Positions 1 to 9,067 of a stretch of DNA of 64,000 bases are shown here, in pieces. The position numbers and the translations under genes were made by a program. Every line of letters starts with the position of its first letter. Within the stretch, counting starts at the first letter, position 1. The stretch comes from Hespellia sp. (lineage in GTDB: Bacteria; Bacillota; Clostridia; Lachnospirales; Lachnospiraceae), in NCBI GenBank assembly GCA_028689735.1, contig JAQVCP010000001.1, positions 1-64,000 on the forward strand. The letters run 5' to 3'. Under the pieces are notes generated by a model that saw nothing but the letters and a program-made list of their open reading frames with translations, searched no databases and was not told the DNA's origin.

Positions 1-397
1 CTCCCGCAACAAAATCAAAATATTGATCTAATTGAAAATGCTTCAGAATTGTCACGGCAAATTTTTCCGGCTTTGATGTCGCAACAATCACTTTTTTATT
101 TTTCTCTTTTAATTCAGACAGAACCTTCCGGATATCTTCATAAACCTTGTTTTCATAGATTCCTTTTTCACTAAAATACTCTCTGAAATATTCAACTGCC
201 AATACACTTTCTTTTTCTGAGAATCCATAGTACTCCCGAAAGGAATTCAATAAAGGCGGGCCTATGAATTTATACAATTCCTTTCGATCCGTAACCGCGA
301 TATCAAACTTTTTTAATGCATATATGACGGAATTCGTAATTCCCAAACCGGGATCCGTTAACGTTCCATCTAGATCAAACAAGACATATTCATACAT
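1..397 (-). CDS. HAD-family phosphatase, phosphoglycolate phosphatase-like (C-terminus cut by window edge)
   Basis: The N-terminal 132 residues are visible and the gene runs off the left edge. The HAD motif I, DLDGT, lies at residues 8-12 and begins the nucleophile loop. It is followed by TDPGLGITNSV, typical of Gph/PpaX-type enzymes, then an all-helical cap region (about 15-85) and motif II VIVATSKP at about 103-110. The family hydrolyses small phosphate esters with Mg2+ in the cytoplasm; the substrate cannot be told from this fragment. The ATG at 395-397 follows an AAGAGGTGG ribosome binding site. A copy of the dispersed repeat lies 20-65 nt upstream. Confidence 0.85.
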   Translation of the reverse strand, partial: MYEYVLFDLDGTLTDPGLGITNSVIYALKKFDIAVTDRKELYKFIGPPLLNSFREYYGFSEKESVLAVEYFREYFSEKGIYENKVYEDIRKVLSELKEKNKKVIVATSKPEKFAVTILKHFQLDQYFDFVAG

Positions 398-418
398 TTT
401 CCACCTCTTAATTTCTGA

Positions 419-462
419 GTAAAGCGAACACCCACAATCCAACTTGCTGCCTGCTCGTGAGG
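419..462 (-). repeat. Dispersed intergenic repeat, family 1 (copy 1, diverged)
   Basis: Read on the minus strand this stretch matches the family-1 pattern GCAGCAA-x-GGATTG...GTTCGC followed by TTTAC. It sits directly upstream of the ribosome binding site of the HAD gene, as several other copies do for their own downstream genes. See the repeat finding for the full list. Confidence 0.5.
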
Positions 463-583
463 GTCCATTTTTTCTTTTCATATCACTAATCTTATGTGAA
501 ATTATACTTTATTTGTCTTTTTTATACAAGTACTGAGTATTCAGCTTTGAAAAACAATAAGTATTCCTCCCCCTGGTGAATAC

Positions 584-629
584 AAATGACCATGCAAAAG
601 AGGTGGCAGTTCCTCCCATGCATGGTCAT
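584..629 (-). terminator. 12-bp hairpin downstream of ttdB
   Basis: AATGACCATGCA (584-595) pairs perfectly with TGCATGGTCATT (618-629), and an inner GAGG/CCTC pair lies inside the loop. It sits about 40 nt after the ttdB stop. There is no strong T-tract on the minus strand after the stem, so it may be a 3' end stabiliser or processing signal rather than a classic terminator. Confidence 0.45.
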
Positions 630-670
630 TCTGGCAAATTTTGGTTAACTTTAGTTGGCTTGTATTACTA

Positions 671-1297
671 TTATTTAATAAATCCTACATGTTTACAGAT
701 TTCTTCAATTGCTTTATCTTTTTTCTCATTGAAAATTACTTTGTTTTCTTCAAAAAGATTTCTTCCCTCTGTATCGATTGATACGATCAGTGGCCCAAAT
801 TCTTTTACGCGGCAGTGCCATAAGGTCTCAGGCATTCCAAGATCTCTCCACTGTGCATCAATGATTTCTTCTACTTCTGTGGCTGCGACAACGGCATTTC
901 CGGCCGGAAATACGCAGTGAATTGCTTTGTAGTTCTTGCATGCATATTCTGTATTCGGTCCCATACCACCTTTGCCAATAATTACTTTAACGCCAGTCTG
1001 CTCAACAAATTCTTTCTCAAATTTTTCCATACGCATACTGGTTGTCGGTCCTACAGAAACCATCTCGAATTTGTCATTCTCCAAGGGACGGATGATGGGG
1101 CCTGCATGGAAAATGGCTGCATCTCTTACATCTACCGGAAGCTCACGTCCCGCTTCCACCAGCCTTCTATGTGCCACGTCTCTGCAGGTAGTCATGCTTC
1201 CGTTTAAGTAAATAATATCTCCAATATGAATGTCAGCAAGGTCTTCTGCTGAAATTGGCGTTGTTAAAGTTTTCTTTCCATCTTTCATTTCCAACAT
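671..1297 (-). CDS. ttdB: L(+)-tartrate dehydratase beta subunit (class I fumarase C-terminal domain)
   Basis: 208 aa, the swivelling beta domain of the class I fumarase/tartrate dehydratase family. It contributes to the active site of the alpha-beta enzyme that dehydrates L-tartrate to oxaloacetate. Motifs [29 protein letters not shown] and VIIGKGGMG are present, and the length (E. coli TtdB is 201 aa) and motif wording match TtdB closely from memory. The ATG overlaps the ttdA stop by one base (TAATG) and has a GGGGGTGA ribosome binding site. Fumarase activity is the main alternative; the divergent LysR and DASS transporter favour tartrate or a related diacid. Confidence 0.88.
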   Translation of the reverse strand: MLEMKDGKKTLTTPISAEDLADIHIGDIIYLNGSMTTCRDVAHRRLVEAGRELPVDVRDAAIFHAGPIIRPLENDKFEMVSVGPTTSMRMEKFEKEFVEQTGVKVIIGKGGMGPNTEYACKNYKAIHCVFPAGNAVVAATEVEEIIDAQWRDLGMPETLWHCRVKEFGPLIVSIDTEGRNLFEENKVIFNEKKDKAIEEICKHVGFIK

Positions 1298-2196
1298 TAT
1301 AACGTCACCCCCGAATGTGTTGTGATTGTGTAGTTAAGATCCTTATCAAAAATAATGTGTCCACGTCTGTGAGACCAGCATCCTACATTTACAGCAACTC
1401 CGATTGCAGATGGATGTCTTGCTGTGTTTTCGATATGAACACCCATAACGGAATAGTTTCCGCCCATTCCCTGTGGTCCTAAGCCGATGGAGTTGATTCC
1501 ATCTTCCAGTAACTTCTCCATGGATGCTGCATTTGCATTGTCATTGTGACTTCCCAGTGGTCTCATAAGCGCTTTCTTGGAAAGCAATGCCGCTGTCTCG
1601 ACTGATGTTGCTACGCCAACTCCTACTAAGAGTGGAGGACATGCATTCAGACCATAAGATGTCATAACATCCATAACAAATTTTGTTACACCTTCGTATC
1701 CTGCCCCCGGCATCAATACCATTGCTTTTCCGGGAAGGGTACAACCGCCGCCTGCCATGTAAGAATAGATTTCACACTGATCGCTGTCCGGAACGATATC
1801 CCAGAATACGGTTGGTGTCCCTTTTCCTACATTTTTTCCGGTATTGTACTCATCAAAGGTTTCTACGCTGTTGTGACGAAGTGGTGCTTCAAATGTAGAT
1901 TTTACAACTGCTTCTTTTAACAGTGCCTCTAACTCACCGATCAATGGAAATTTTGTTCCGCATTTTACCCAGAACTGTAATACTCCGGTGTCCTGACAGC
2001 TTGGTCTGTTCAGCTCTTTTGCTAAAACCTGATTCTTTTTCATGGTCTCATAGATAACCTTAGAGAGAGGGCTGTCCTCTTTTTCTGCAAGCTCATCTAA
2101 TTTCTCAATAATGTCATCCGGCAGCACTTTTGCAATGTAAGACACAAAATTGGCCATATAATTGGTAAGCTGCTCTACTTGTTCTTTCTTATCCAT
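1297..2196 (-). CDS. ttdA: L(+)-tartrate dehydratase alpha subunit (Fe-S hydro-lyase)
   Basis: 299 aa catalytic subunit of a two-subunit class I hydro-lyase. It should carry an oxygen-sensitive [4Fe-4S] cluster; the likely ligands are Cys67 (CQDTG), Cys186 (NACPP) and Cys273 (GCWSHRRG). Motifs [33 protein letters not shown] and [12 protein letters not shown] are intact. Overall wording follows E. coli TtdA (303 aa) more closely than the single-chain fumarases, as far as memory allows. It is translationally coupled to ttdB and lies 64 nt downstream of the DASS transporter. Two-subunit fumarase remains an alternative. Confidence 0.88.
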   Translation of the reverse strand: MDKKEQVEQLTNYMANFVSYIAKVLPDDIIEKLDELAEKEDSPLSKVIYETMKKNQVLAKELNRPSCQDTGVLQFWVKCGTKFPLIGELEALLKEAVVKSTFEAPLRHNSVETFDEYNTGKNVGKGTPTVFWDIVPDSDQCEIYSYMAGGGCTLPGKAMVLMPGAGYEGVTKFVMDVMTSYGLNACPPLLVGVGVATSVETAALLSKKALMRPLGSHNDNANAASMEKLLEDGINSIGLGPQGMGGNYSVMGVHIENTARHPSAIGVAVNVGCWSHRRGHIIFDKDLNYTITTHSGVTL

Positions 2197-2260
2197 TTTT
2201 AATCTCCTTCTCTTTTTTATTATTTTTCAAACCACATCCCAAATCCTATGATTTCATCCA

Positions 2261-3526
2261 TCACGGGAAGAATGGAAATGCAATTGGAAGAATAACCATA
2301 CTCACAACAGTAGCAATAATGATCAGTGGGAAGCCCGCTTTTACATAATCCATAAATTTGTATCCGCCGGCACCGACCACCATGGTATTGGCTGGCATTC
2401 CGATCGGGGTTGCATATGCACAGGATCCACCGATAACACAAGCCATAAGTACCGCTCTTGGATCTGCTCCCATTCCCTGTGCAATTGACAGACAAATCGG
2501 AACCATAAGTGCCGTCGTTGCGGTGTTGGACATAAAGTTTGTCATGACACAGCATAAGAGGAATACAACCAGGGTCAGAATATACGGTGATGGATTCGCA
2601 CCCAGTGCTCCGATTACTTTATTGGCAATTAATTCTCCAGCACCTGTTTCCTGCAGTGCAGAAGCAAGGGAAAGTGTTCCACCGAACAGGAAAATGGTCT
2701 TCAAGTCAATTGATTTCAGGGCATCTTTCTCAGAGATAACCCCTGTTAAAATCAGCAGCAATGCTCCAATTCCACCGGATACACAAAGCTTGATTCCAAT
2801 CTTATTTTCAAAAATCATTGCAAGCAGTGTCAATACCAGGATGATCAGTGAAAGCCATTGTTTCCATTTTGGCACGTTGCTGAAGTCCTTTTCTGTGTCA
2901 AATGCGCCGTCATCCTTCACATCGTGATTTGGAAGTAACCGCATACCAATCGTTGCATAAAATATGATACCTGCAATCAAGATTGGAATCCCGACAATTG
3001 CATATTCAAAGAAGCCGAATTTTAAGCCGATTTTTTCTAATGCACTTTGTGCGATCATATTCCCAGGGGCTCCAATTAGTGAGAGGTTTCCTCCCATTGC
3101 TGCTGCAAATACAAGGGGCATCAATAATCTGGATCTTTTGTAGCCGGATTTTGCTGCGATTCCGATTACGACCGGAATCAATACAGCCGCAGTACCAGTA
3201 TTAGAAAGTACGCCACTCATCAAGCCTACAATTAGCATGATTGCGATAATCAGCATTCTCTCTGTCCTGGCAAATTTTGTTACAATTCCCCCGACTTTAT
3301 TTGCCATACCTGTTTCAAACAAAGCACCCCCTACAATAAACATAGCGACAAATAAGATTACATTGCTGTCGTCGAATCCCGAAAATGCAGTGGTGACATC
3401 AAGAACCCCTGTTACGACCAACCCGATGCAGACAATCATTGAAGTAACTCCCAATGGAATCTTTTCAAGTACAAACATGACAACTGCGAAGAAAAGAAAG
3501 AGTAAAGTAATAGTTGATGGACTCAT
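2261..3526 (-). CDS. DASS/SLC13-family dicarboxylate transporter
   Basis: 421 aa polytopic membrane protein with roughly 11-12 hydrophobic segments. It has the two family signature hairpins SNTGTAA (near residue 110) and SNTATTA (near 335) that form the sodium and substrate sites in DASS carriers. The fold moves di- or tricarboxylates by Na+ symport or by exchange. It is the first gene of the ttd-like operon (ATG preceded by GGAGG), so uptake of tartrate or exchange for succinate, as by E. coli TtdT, is the natural inference. The exact substrate is not visible in the sequence. Confidence 0.88.
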   Translation of the reverse strand: MSPSTITLLFLFFAVVMFVLEKIPLGVTSMIVCIGLVVTGVLDVTTAFSGFDDSNVILFVAMFIVGGALFETGMANKVGGIVTKFARTERMLIIAIMLIVGLMSGVLSNTGTAAVLIPVVIGIAAKSGYKRSRLLMPLVFAAAMGGNLSLIGAPGNMIAQSALEKIGLKFGFFEYAIVGIPILIAGIIFYATIGMRLLPNHDVKDDGAFDTEKDFSNVPKWKQWLSLIILVLTLLAMIFENKIGIKLCVSGGIGALLLILTGVISEKDALKSIDLKTIFLFGGTLSLASALQETGAGELIANKVIGALGANPSPYILTLVVFLLCCVMTNFMSNTATTALMVPICLSIAQGMGADPRAVLMACVIGGSCAYATPIGMPANTMVVGAGGYKFMDYVKAGFPLIIIATVVSMVILPIAFPFFP

Positions 3527-3875
3527 TTTGTTCCTCCATTCCTTATTTTAATTTTTCGACTAATTTAAATCATGATCAGTCATTATCCTGGAAAAGTTTC
3601 ACTGAACCTCTCCTTCGGATACATAGCAACTCAAAGGTAATAATGCGGCCGCTTCATTCCGTTTGGTTATGCATTTATTATATAAATTGTTCTTGTAAAT
3701 GTACATTTACAAAAAGTAATGTTACCCTAAAAAAAAGTTAACAGTTACAGATTTTTATACATTTCATCCAATTTTCATGCTATAATCTTCTATATCACTC
3801 CAGTTTTATTGGTGAAATTGATTAATTTAATGTGTGAATTTTTTTATGATTATTTTTATACAAAGGAGAGCGAAC
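3527..3875. other. Divergent regulatory region between transporter operon and lysR
   Basis: 349 nt without a credible gene. It holds the operator and promoter at 3677-3712 and a TATAAT at 3781-3786 suited to the rightward lysR transcript, whose -35 is poor. About 90 nt separate this -10 from lysR. Nothing else could be assigned. Confidence 0.6.
3677..3712 (-). promoter_or_regulatory. Promoter of the transporter-ttdAB operon with 20-bp palindromic operator
   Basis: A perfect 20-bp palindrome, TTGTAAATGTACATTTACAA, occupies 3693-3712. Its central TGTACA (3700-3705) works as a -35 element exactly 17 nt from a TATAAT -10 (3677-3682, minus strand). The dyad contains the T-N11-A spacing usual for LysR binding. 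Its position over the -35 suggests control by the divergent LysR protein, either repressing, or activating on inducer binding. Confidence 0.65.
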
Positions 3876-4751
3876 GTGAAAATAATTCAATTAGAGTACT
3901 TCTGTGCGGTCAGCAGGCACCACAGTATCGCACAGGCTTCCCAGCAATTATTTGTAACACCACCTGCGATTTCAAATGCAATCAGGGAATTGGAAAAAGA
4001 GTTTTCGGTCAGCCTGTTCACCCGCACAAAGAATCACATGACACTGACAAAAGAAGGAGAACTCTTCTATAAGAAAGCCTCCGGGTTATTGGAGACCATT
4101 AATCAGACCACCTCAGAATTGACTGACATCGGAAAACAGGTGATTCCAATCCGAATTGGGATTCCACCTCTTCTTAGCACGATTTTCTTTCCGCATATGC
4201 TCATTGAATTCCAAAAACAATATCCCGACATTCCTGTGGAACTGTTTGAATATGGGTCTATTCGCGCGGCAAAACTGGTGCAGGAAGATGTTTTAGATCT
4301 GGCACTTGTTAATATGAATTTTTATGAAATTGATAAATTGAATTCTTATAAGATTTTATCTGACAAGATTATATTCTGTGTCTCACCAGAACATCATCTT
4401 GCGGATGAAAAGAGCATCACAATAGAGATGCTGAAAGATGAACCGATTATGATGTATAATACCGACTCTGTACAGAACAATACGTTCCAAACGCTCTTTG
4501 AAAATGCAGGAATCAAGCCCAACATCATCATGCGTGCCAGCCAGCTGCATACCATTCGCAATTTTCTAAAGCATAATCTGGGCGGTGCCTGCCTTTATTC
4601 TTTGCTCCTTGATACAATGCCTGAAAATATCGGAATCCCGATTTCACCGACAATCGAACAGGAAATCGGGATCGTGTGGCAGAAGGGAAAATACGTAAAC
4701 AGCCGTGTGGAAAAATTCATTGCGTTCACGCAAGATTATGCGAAACGCTAG
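3876..4751 (+). CDS. LysR-family transcriptional regulator
   Basis: 291 aa when started at the GTG at 3876, which follows AAAGGAG at good spacing; an upstream in-frame ATG at 3834 lacks a ribosome binding site and would add 14 odd residues. The N-terminal winged helix-turn-helix is KIIQLEYFCAVSRHHSIAQASQ (about residues 2-22) continuing to TRTKNHMTLTKEGE. The remainder is a LysR substrate-binding domain. It is divergent from the DASS-ttdAB operon, the same arrangement as E. coli ttdR/ttdABT, so it is the likely diacid-responsive regulator of that operon. Confidence 0.9.
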   Translation: MKIIQLEYFCAVSRHHSIAQASQQLFVTPPAISNAIRELEKEFSVSLFTRTKNHMTLTKEGELFYKKASGLLETINQTTSELTDIGKQVIPIRIGIPPLLSTIFFPHMLIEFQKQYPDIPVELFEYGSIRAAKLVQEDVLDLALVNMNFYEIDKLNSYKILSDKIIFCVSPEHHLADEKSITIEMLKDEPIMMYNTDSVQNNTFQTLFENAGIKPNIIMRASQLHTIRNFLKHNLGGACLYSLLLDTMPENIGIPISPTIEQEIGIVWQKGKYVNSRVEKFIAFTQDYAKR

Positions 4752-4812
4752 GTCAAGCGGATACTCGGAATCCATGATAACGACTCCCTTATGTTGATAT
4801 TGCTCATTTTAT

Positions 4813-5892
4813 TCACCATTTCGTTACAATCTTATACTTATGAGCAAACGCCTGCGACAAAGCCCAATCCGTATATTCAACTTTCTTGTCGTTTTTCAAT
4901 CTTCCAAGTACGATTCCGGGATCCCTACCTATTTCTTCTGCAAATATTCTAATAGATTGTATTGTAAATTCACCTTTATTCACAAAAAGCTGATATTTCT
5001 CTGGTGGTATCAATGCATCTTCTGCATATTTATCCGCGGCATCTTCTCCTTCTGTTTCTTTTTCAAAGGTAATTCCAAAATCACCATTCATAATATGTCC
5101 AACCTCATGAAATAAAGTGAACCAAAATGTATCAGAAAACATTCTCCTATCATTTACCATAAGCATAACATTATTTCCCACTTTTTTTGTGGCACCATTT
5201 ATTTTTGAACCAGATAAATTTGGTAAAACAACCAGCACTACACCTGATTTCATAAATGCTTCCCGCATCAGTGGATAAAAGCCCCCATGATTTGTTGTTA
5301 ATGTTAAAGCATATTTTACTGCCTCTTCAAACTTAGCTTTATTATATTTTGGTGCCTCAATTTTCAGTGTCTCGTTAATTGCTATTTGAACCATCACATT
5401 TGCTTTGATTACATTTGCCGATGTTAGTTCATTGGCACTACTTCTAAAACTGACCGCCAAATCCTGTTTTTCTAAAACAGTGAGCGATGCAACTTTCAAT
5501 AATGTTCTCACTTGTTCAATTTGTTGATCAGTCTTTCTTGACAAATCAGGAGCCCCCAAATTTTCTCTAAAATATTTGTAGTCCAAAAGCTTAAATACTC
5601 GTCGTTCTTCTAATAGTTCTTCCCGCGATTTAAATTCAGCAACTAGCGAATCATATGCATTTTGTAAATTGAGCCAATAATTCATACTTGTTCCAATCAT
5701 TCGTGATAATTTGACAGCAATATCAATTGATAAGCTTTGTTCCCCTCTAATCAAAATACTTAAATTTTTAGGTGTTGTGCCAAGTCTTTTTGCAAAATCT
5801 TCTTGTGTAAGCCCACTTTCATCGACAAGTTCCTTTATATAGTATCCTGGGTGAAATGCTATCTTATCGTTAAATTCAATATAATTACTCAT
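4813..5892 (-). CDS. HigA-type antitoxin fused to ImmA/IrrE metallopeptidase domain
   Basis: 359 aa. The N-terminal XRE/HigA helix-turn-helix (about residues 15-75: GLTQEDFAKRLGTTPKNLSILIRG) is joined to an ImmA/IrrE domain with the zinc motif HEVGH at 262-266 and a downstream EDAADKYAED (283-292) supplying the third ligand. Such proteins neutralise a RelE/ParE-like toxin and repress their operon; the peptidase domain may cleave a regulator under stress. The gene overlaps the upstream toxin by 8 nt, giving the toxin-first higBA order. About three times the length of plain HigA. Confidence 0.88.
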   Translation of the reverse strand: MSNYIEFNDKIAFHPGYYIKELVDESGLTQEDFAKRLGTTPKNLSILIRGEQSLSIDIAVKLSRMIGTSMNYWLNLQNAYDSLVAEFKSREELLEERRVFKLLDYKYFRENLGAPDLSRKTDQQIEQVRTLLKVASLTVLEKQDLAVSFRSSANELTSANVIKANVMVQIAINETLKIEAPKYNKAKFEEAVKYALTLTTNHGGFYPLMREAFMKSGVVLVVLPNLSGSKINGATKKVGNNVMLMVNDRRMFSDTFWFTLFHEVGHIMNGDFGITFEKETEGEDAADKYAEDALIPPEKYQLFVNKGEFTIQSIRIFAEEIGRDPGIVLGRLKNDKKVEYTDWALSQAFAHKYKIVTKW

Positions 5893-6256
5893 AGTGTTTG
5901 CTCACCTCCATAATTTCTACAATCTTAACACTTTCTACAATTTGATCAATATGGCAAGGGTTATATGGTTCTTTATTTTCATCTAAAGGCTGCATAATAA
6001 TTCGCCATGAATCTCTTATAGATTTTACATCAATTGCAAAAAATCCTTCCAGATTTCTTCCCTTTTTATTTTTTAAAGCATGAAATCGAAAAGAAGATTG
6101 AACAATAATATCTTTCAGATTTTCTGCACCTTCAAGCGCATTGATACGTGACAACAGACTAACTGCCAATGCCATATTTCCACCAAATATTTTTTTTGCC
6201 GTCTTTACACTAGTACATTGTAATTTCACTTTTTCAGATGTATAAACTAGTTCCAA
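5885..6256 (-). CDS. HigB/RelE-ParE family toxin
   Basis: 123 aa. The centre, FRFHALKNKKGRNLEGFFAIDVKSIRDSWRI, is typical of HigB/RelE-fold 'killer' proteins that act as ribosome-dependent mRNA interferases. Catalytic residues cannot be assigned by eye. The start is a TTG at 6254-6256, six nucleotides after GGAGG; no ATG lies nearby. The rare start may keep toxin output low. It is followed by the fused antitoxin with an 8-nt overlap. Confidence 0.85.
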   Translation of the reverse strand: MELVYTSEKVKLQCTSVKTAKKIFGGNMALAVSLLSRINALEGAENLKDIIVQSSFRFHALKNKKGRNLEGFFAIDVKSIRDSWRIIMQPLDENKEPYNPCHIDQIVESVKIVEIMEVSKHYE

Positions 6257-6277
6257 ATTAATCCTCCGCTTTTAGTT

Positions 6278-6328
6278 AAATTACCTGTTAGGTAATTTTA
6301 TTATACTGTTCCTACGCAATTCCGTCAA
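6278..6328 (-). promoter_or_regulatory. Promoter and palindromic operator of the toxin-antitoxin operon
   Basis: On the minus strand TTGACG (6323-6328), a 17-nt spacer and TATAAT (6300-6305) form a near-consensus promoter. Directly downstream, over the expected start site, is a perfect 8-bp inverted repeat AAATTACC-TGTTA-GGTAATTT (6278-6298), well placed for repression by the XRE domain of the antitoxin. Confidence 0.8.
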
Positions 6329-6400
6329 TACTTTTCACACTTATCATAAAAATCCTTGGTAAAGTACAACGCACTGCTAATAAATTTTTAATAATGAAAA

Positions 6401-6442
6401 GGCATCAAAATAAGAGGATTCAAATCCACTCATTCTGATGCC
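6401..6442 (-). terminator. Terminator after the NhaC antiporter gene
   Basis: GGCATCA (6401-6407) pairs with TGATGCC (6436-6442), with an inner GGATT/AATCC stem. On the minus strand the hairpin is followed by TTTTCATTATT. It separates the antiporter from the toxin-antitoxin promoter. Confidence 0.7.
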
Positions 6443-6528
6443 ACTACCATCTTCTCTCTGTTCATTATATGCCTTTATTATTCCAATTTCAACTTTCCCG
6501 CTTCCTTTTCATACAAAAGATTCTCACA

Positions 6529-7842
6529 TTAGTTACCGTATTTTTTCTTCCCAAATGCAATCGCAGCCACCGAGCAGACTGCCATCAGAAATGGATAGAA
6601 CAGATATGGAATGATATCTGTCGGTGCAATGGTAAGTCCCACTGCCGCCGCACCCGCACTGGCATACAGAAGCTGTGCTCCGTAGGGAATAATTCCCTGC
6701 CATACCGAAGTAAATACATCCAGCAGTGCCGCTGTTCTCCGCGGAGATACGTCGTATTCCTCTGCGATATCCTTTGCAATCGGTCCTGCCATCACGATGG
6801 CGATCGTATTATTCGCAGTAGAAATATCTACCAGTGAGCTCAAAATAGCAATCCCAAACTGTGCCCCTTTCGGACCTTTTACGTGCTTCTTAATGTTCTC
6901 CAGAATAAAATCAATCCCGCCATTCTCCTTCACCAGACCGATAATGCCTGCGACAACAATAGAAATCACGGTGATGTCATACATGTTCATGATTCCGCCA
7001 TTGCCGTCAAGTCCAGATCCAATCACTGTGAATACGGAAGATATCGCAATGGTACCGGTTCCTACGCCAACGATGATAGAAAGCAATGTTCCAAGTACAA
7101 GAATCACAAACACATTGACTCCAATCAACGCCCCCACCAAAACAACGACATAAGGGAGAATCTTCAACAGATTATAATCGAGATTCCCCGTAATTTCATA
7201 GCTTGAATTCCATGCAAGTACAAGAAATACCACAGTCGTAAGAACTGCCGCCGGAAGCGCAATCTTAAAGTTCTCCCGGAACTTATCCTTCATATCGCAC
7301 CCCTGAGTCTTCGTTGCCGCAATGGTCGTATCCGAAATCATGGAAAGATTATCCCCGAACATAGCTCCGCACACTACCGCCCCTACACACATAGCACCAA
7401 GGAATCCTGTCTTTTCGCTGATTCCAACTGCAATCGGGGTCAGTGCCGCAATGGTACCTACCGAAGTTCCCATTGCAATAGAAATGAAACAGGCAATTAG
7501 GAATAATCCTGCAACCGCAATCTTCGCAGGCATAATTGAAAGACCAAAATTCACTGTGCTGTCAACGCCCCCTGCTGCCTGCACTGCTCCGGAAAATGCA
7601 CCAGCCAGGATAAAAATAAGGCACATGGTCATCACATTTTCCTCACCCATGCTCTTACAGACAATCTCAACCTTCTCGTTCAGACTCTTCTTCGGATTCT
7701 GAAGAAACGCCACAATCAGTGCAATCAAAAACGCCACAATTTCCGGCATGGCATAAAAATCATCAAATAAAATTCCACTCCCGATAAACAGAATCAGAAA
7801 CACAAAAATGGGCAACAGCCCACTTATTTTTCCTTTTTTCAT
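6529..7842 (-). CDS. NhaC-family Na+/H+ antiporter-like membrane protein
   Basis: 437 aa, about 11-12 membrane spans, of the NhaC/ArsB-related ion transporter group. GTSVGTIAALTPIA and MFGDNLSMISDTTIAATKTQGCDMKDKFREN are hallmark NhaC-type motifs, followed by a C-terminal DISTANNTIAIVMAGP segment. Members exchange Na+ for H+ or transport amino-acid-like solutes. The start was set at the ATG at 7840-7842 because GAGGGAG precedes it by 8 nt; an in-frame TTG five codons upstream is less likely. It stands alone between two operons. Confidence 0.85.
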   Translation of the reverse strand: MKKGKISGLLPIFVFLILFIGSGILFDDFYAMPEIVAFLIALIVAFLQNPKKSLNEKVEIVCKSMGEENVMTMCLIFILAGAFSGAVQAAGGVDSTVNFGLSIMPAKIAVAGLFLIACFISIAMGTSVGTIAALTPIAVGISEKTGFLGAMCVGAVVCGAMFGDNLSMISDTTIAATKTQGCDMKDKFRENFKIALPAAVLTTVVFLVLAWNSSYEITGNLDYNLLKILPYVVVLVGALIGVNVFVILVLGTLLSIIVGVGTGTIAISSVFTVIGSGLDGNGGIMNMYDITVISIVVAGIIGLVKENGGIDFILENIKKHVKGPKGAQFGIAILSSLVDISTANNTIAIVMAGPIAKDIAEEYDVSPRRTAALLDVFTSVWQGIIPYGAQLLYASAGAAAVGLTIAPTDIIPYLFYPFLMAVCSVAAIAFGKKKYGN

Positions 7843-7898
7843 AGTCTTCTCCCTCAAGCTCTTTTATTTTTCAATAATTTCTTCCCCTGTATTCACAC

Positions 7899-9032
7899 TC
7901 AACTATTCCCCTTTTTCGCAGGAATAATCTTCTCCAAAAGTGGCTGCACATATTCCTTGTGATATTCTGTCGTCATCAATTTGATTAATGTGGTAATGAC
8001 ATCCTTCGTGGCATCGTCCACCCCTCCAAATGATTTCAAAATGATCCCAAGCTTTTTGATTCCACTATTGGCGATGTCTGTAATTGTCTCTGCTCCATTC
8101 GCTCCCATAATGGAAAAGAGATTGTCGACAAATTCTTCTTTCTGCTGGTCATTCAGATTACTCAGCCACTTTTTCAAAGTATCATCCAGCATATCACTCT
8201 GCTTCGTAAAAGCATCCCGATACACAAAATGATTTCCCAGCACTTCCCATGTCATGGCATCATGCTGGAGGATTCCTTTTGCCGAGCTTGCCACAATGGT
8301 GAACTCCCCGTCATGTTCCAGCAGGCGGCCTATGACAGAATGCTCCGGTGAGAAAGAGCGGACACGCTCCGCCATCGCAAGATATCCGGGAACTGCAAGT
8401 ATTTCTTTGGTAAATCCAGGTCCATCATTGTTATAAACAATGGCAATCCGGTTCTGCACTCTCCGGCTGCTCATAGACGCTGCATAGATTGCCAGATTTC
8501 CTCCCTTGGAGTGCCCACCAAGTATATAATTCTTCCTTCTGCCCTTGATTGTTGCCTCCAGATACTCTACCGATGCCGTCTGGGCAGGGACTGTCTTGAA
8601 ACTCATATTGAAATCTTCCTGCCACCCAACAATGGTGTCATCCGTTCCCCGAAACGCCACATAGACAGTTCCATCCGCCAGTGCCACATGAAAAGCAGCA
8701 AATTGTATCTGCTTCTGAGGGTCAATGTCATTGACATAGTTATATAGCTTTGCCAGCTTGAAACGTTCTGTCTGTGCCATTTTCTTCAGGATAAACGGTG
8801 ACATGTGGATGAAGCTTTTGGACGCAAGAATCTCTTCCTCTGTGTGATGCCGGAAGAACACCTCACATGCCTGAGCAACCGTGACGCGCCGCCTGCTGCC
8901 AACCGGCGGAATGATTCCATCCAGTTCCACATAGGCCAGCTGGGAAAGGATCAGATTATCCACTTCATTAAATGGTGACTGTTCAAAAGATAAATCTCCC
9001 CGCCAGTCAAGATAACTCATCATATCGCCCAT
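7899..9032 (-). CDS. DUF2974 / Mbeg1-like alpha/beta-hydrolase fold protein
   Basis: 377 aa. It resembles the lipase-3-like Mbeg1/DUF2974 family: an N-terminal FNEVDNLILSQLAYVELDGIIPP segment, then VYVAFRGTDDTIVGWQEDF and a nucleophile elbow GHSKGG with the likely Ser at 175. A His/Asp pair probably completes the triad but is not obvious. No signal peptide, so cytoplasmic. The start is the ATG at 9030-9032, 8 nt after AAGGGAG; a GTG three codons upstream abuts that site. Substrate unknown; in gut Firmicutes the family is usually an orphan hydrolase. Confidence 0.8.
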   Translation of the reverse strand: MGDMMSYLDWRGDLSFEQSPFNEVDNLILSQLAYVELDGIIPPVGSRRRVTVAQACEVFFRHHTEEEILASKSFIHMSPFILKKMAQTERFKLAKLYNYVNDIDPQKQIQFAAFHVALADGTVYVAFRGTDDTIVGWQEDFNMSFKTVPAQTASVEYLEATIKGRRKNYILGGHSKGGNLAIYAASMSSRRVQNRIAIVYNNDGPGFTKEILAVPGYLAMAERVRSFSPEHSVIGRLLEHDGEFTIVASSAKGILQHDAMTWEVLGNHFVYRDAFTKQSDMLDDTLKKWLSNLNDQQKEEFVDNLFSIMGANGAETITDIANSGIKKLGIILKSFGGVDDATKDVITTLIKLMTTEYHKEYVQPLLEKIIPAKKGNS

Positions 9033-9067
9033 GTTCCACACTCCCTTCTAAAGTTAATCTTGCCATA

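Noticed and set aside
671-2196. Two-subunit class I fumarase as the primary call
   Set aside because: Possible, but subunit lengths, motif wording and the LysR/DASS context fit tartrate dehydratase better; kept as an alternative in the entries.
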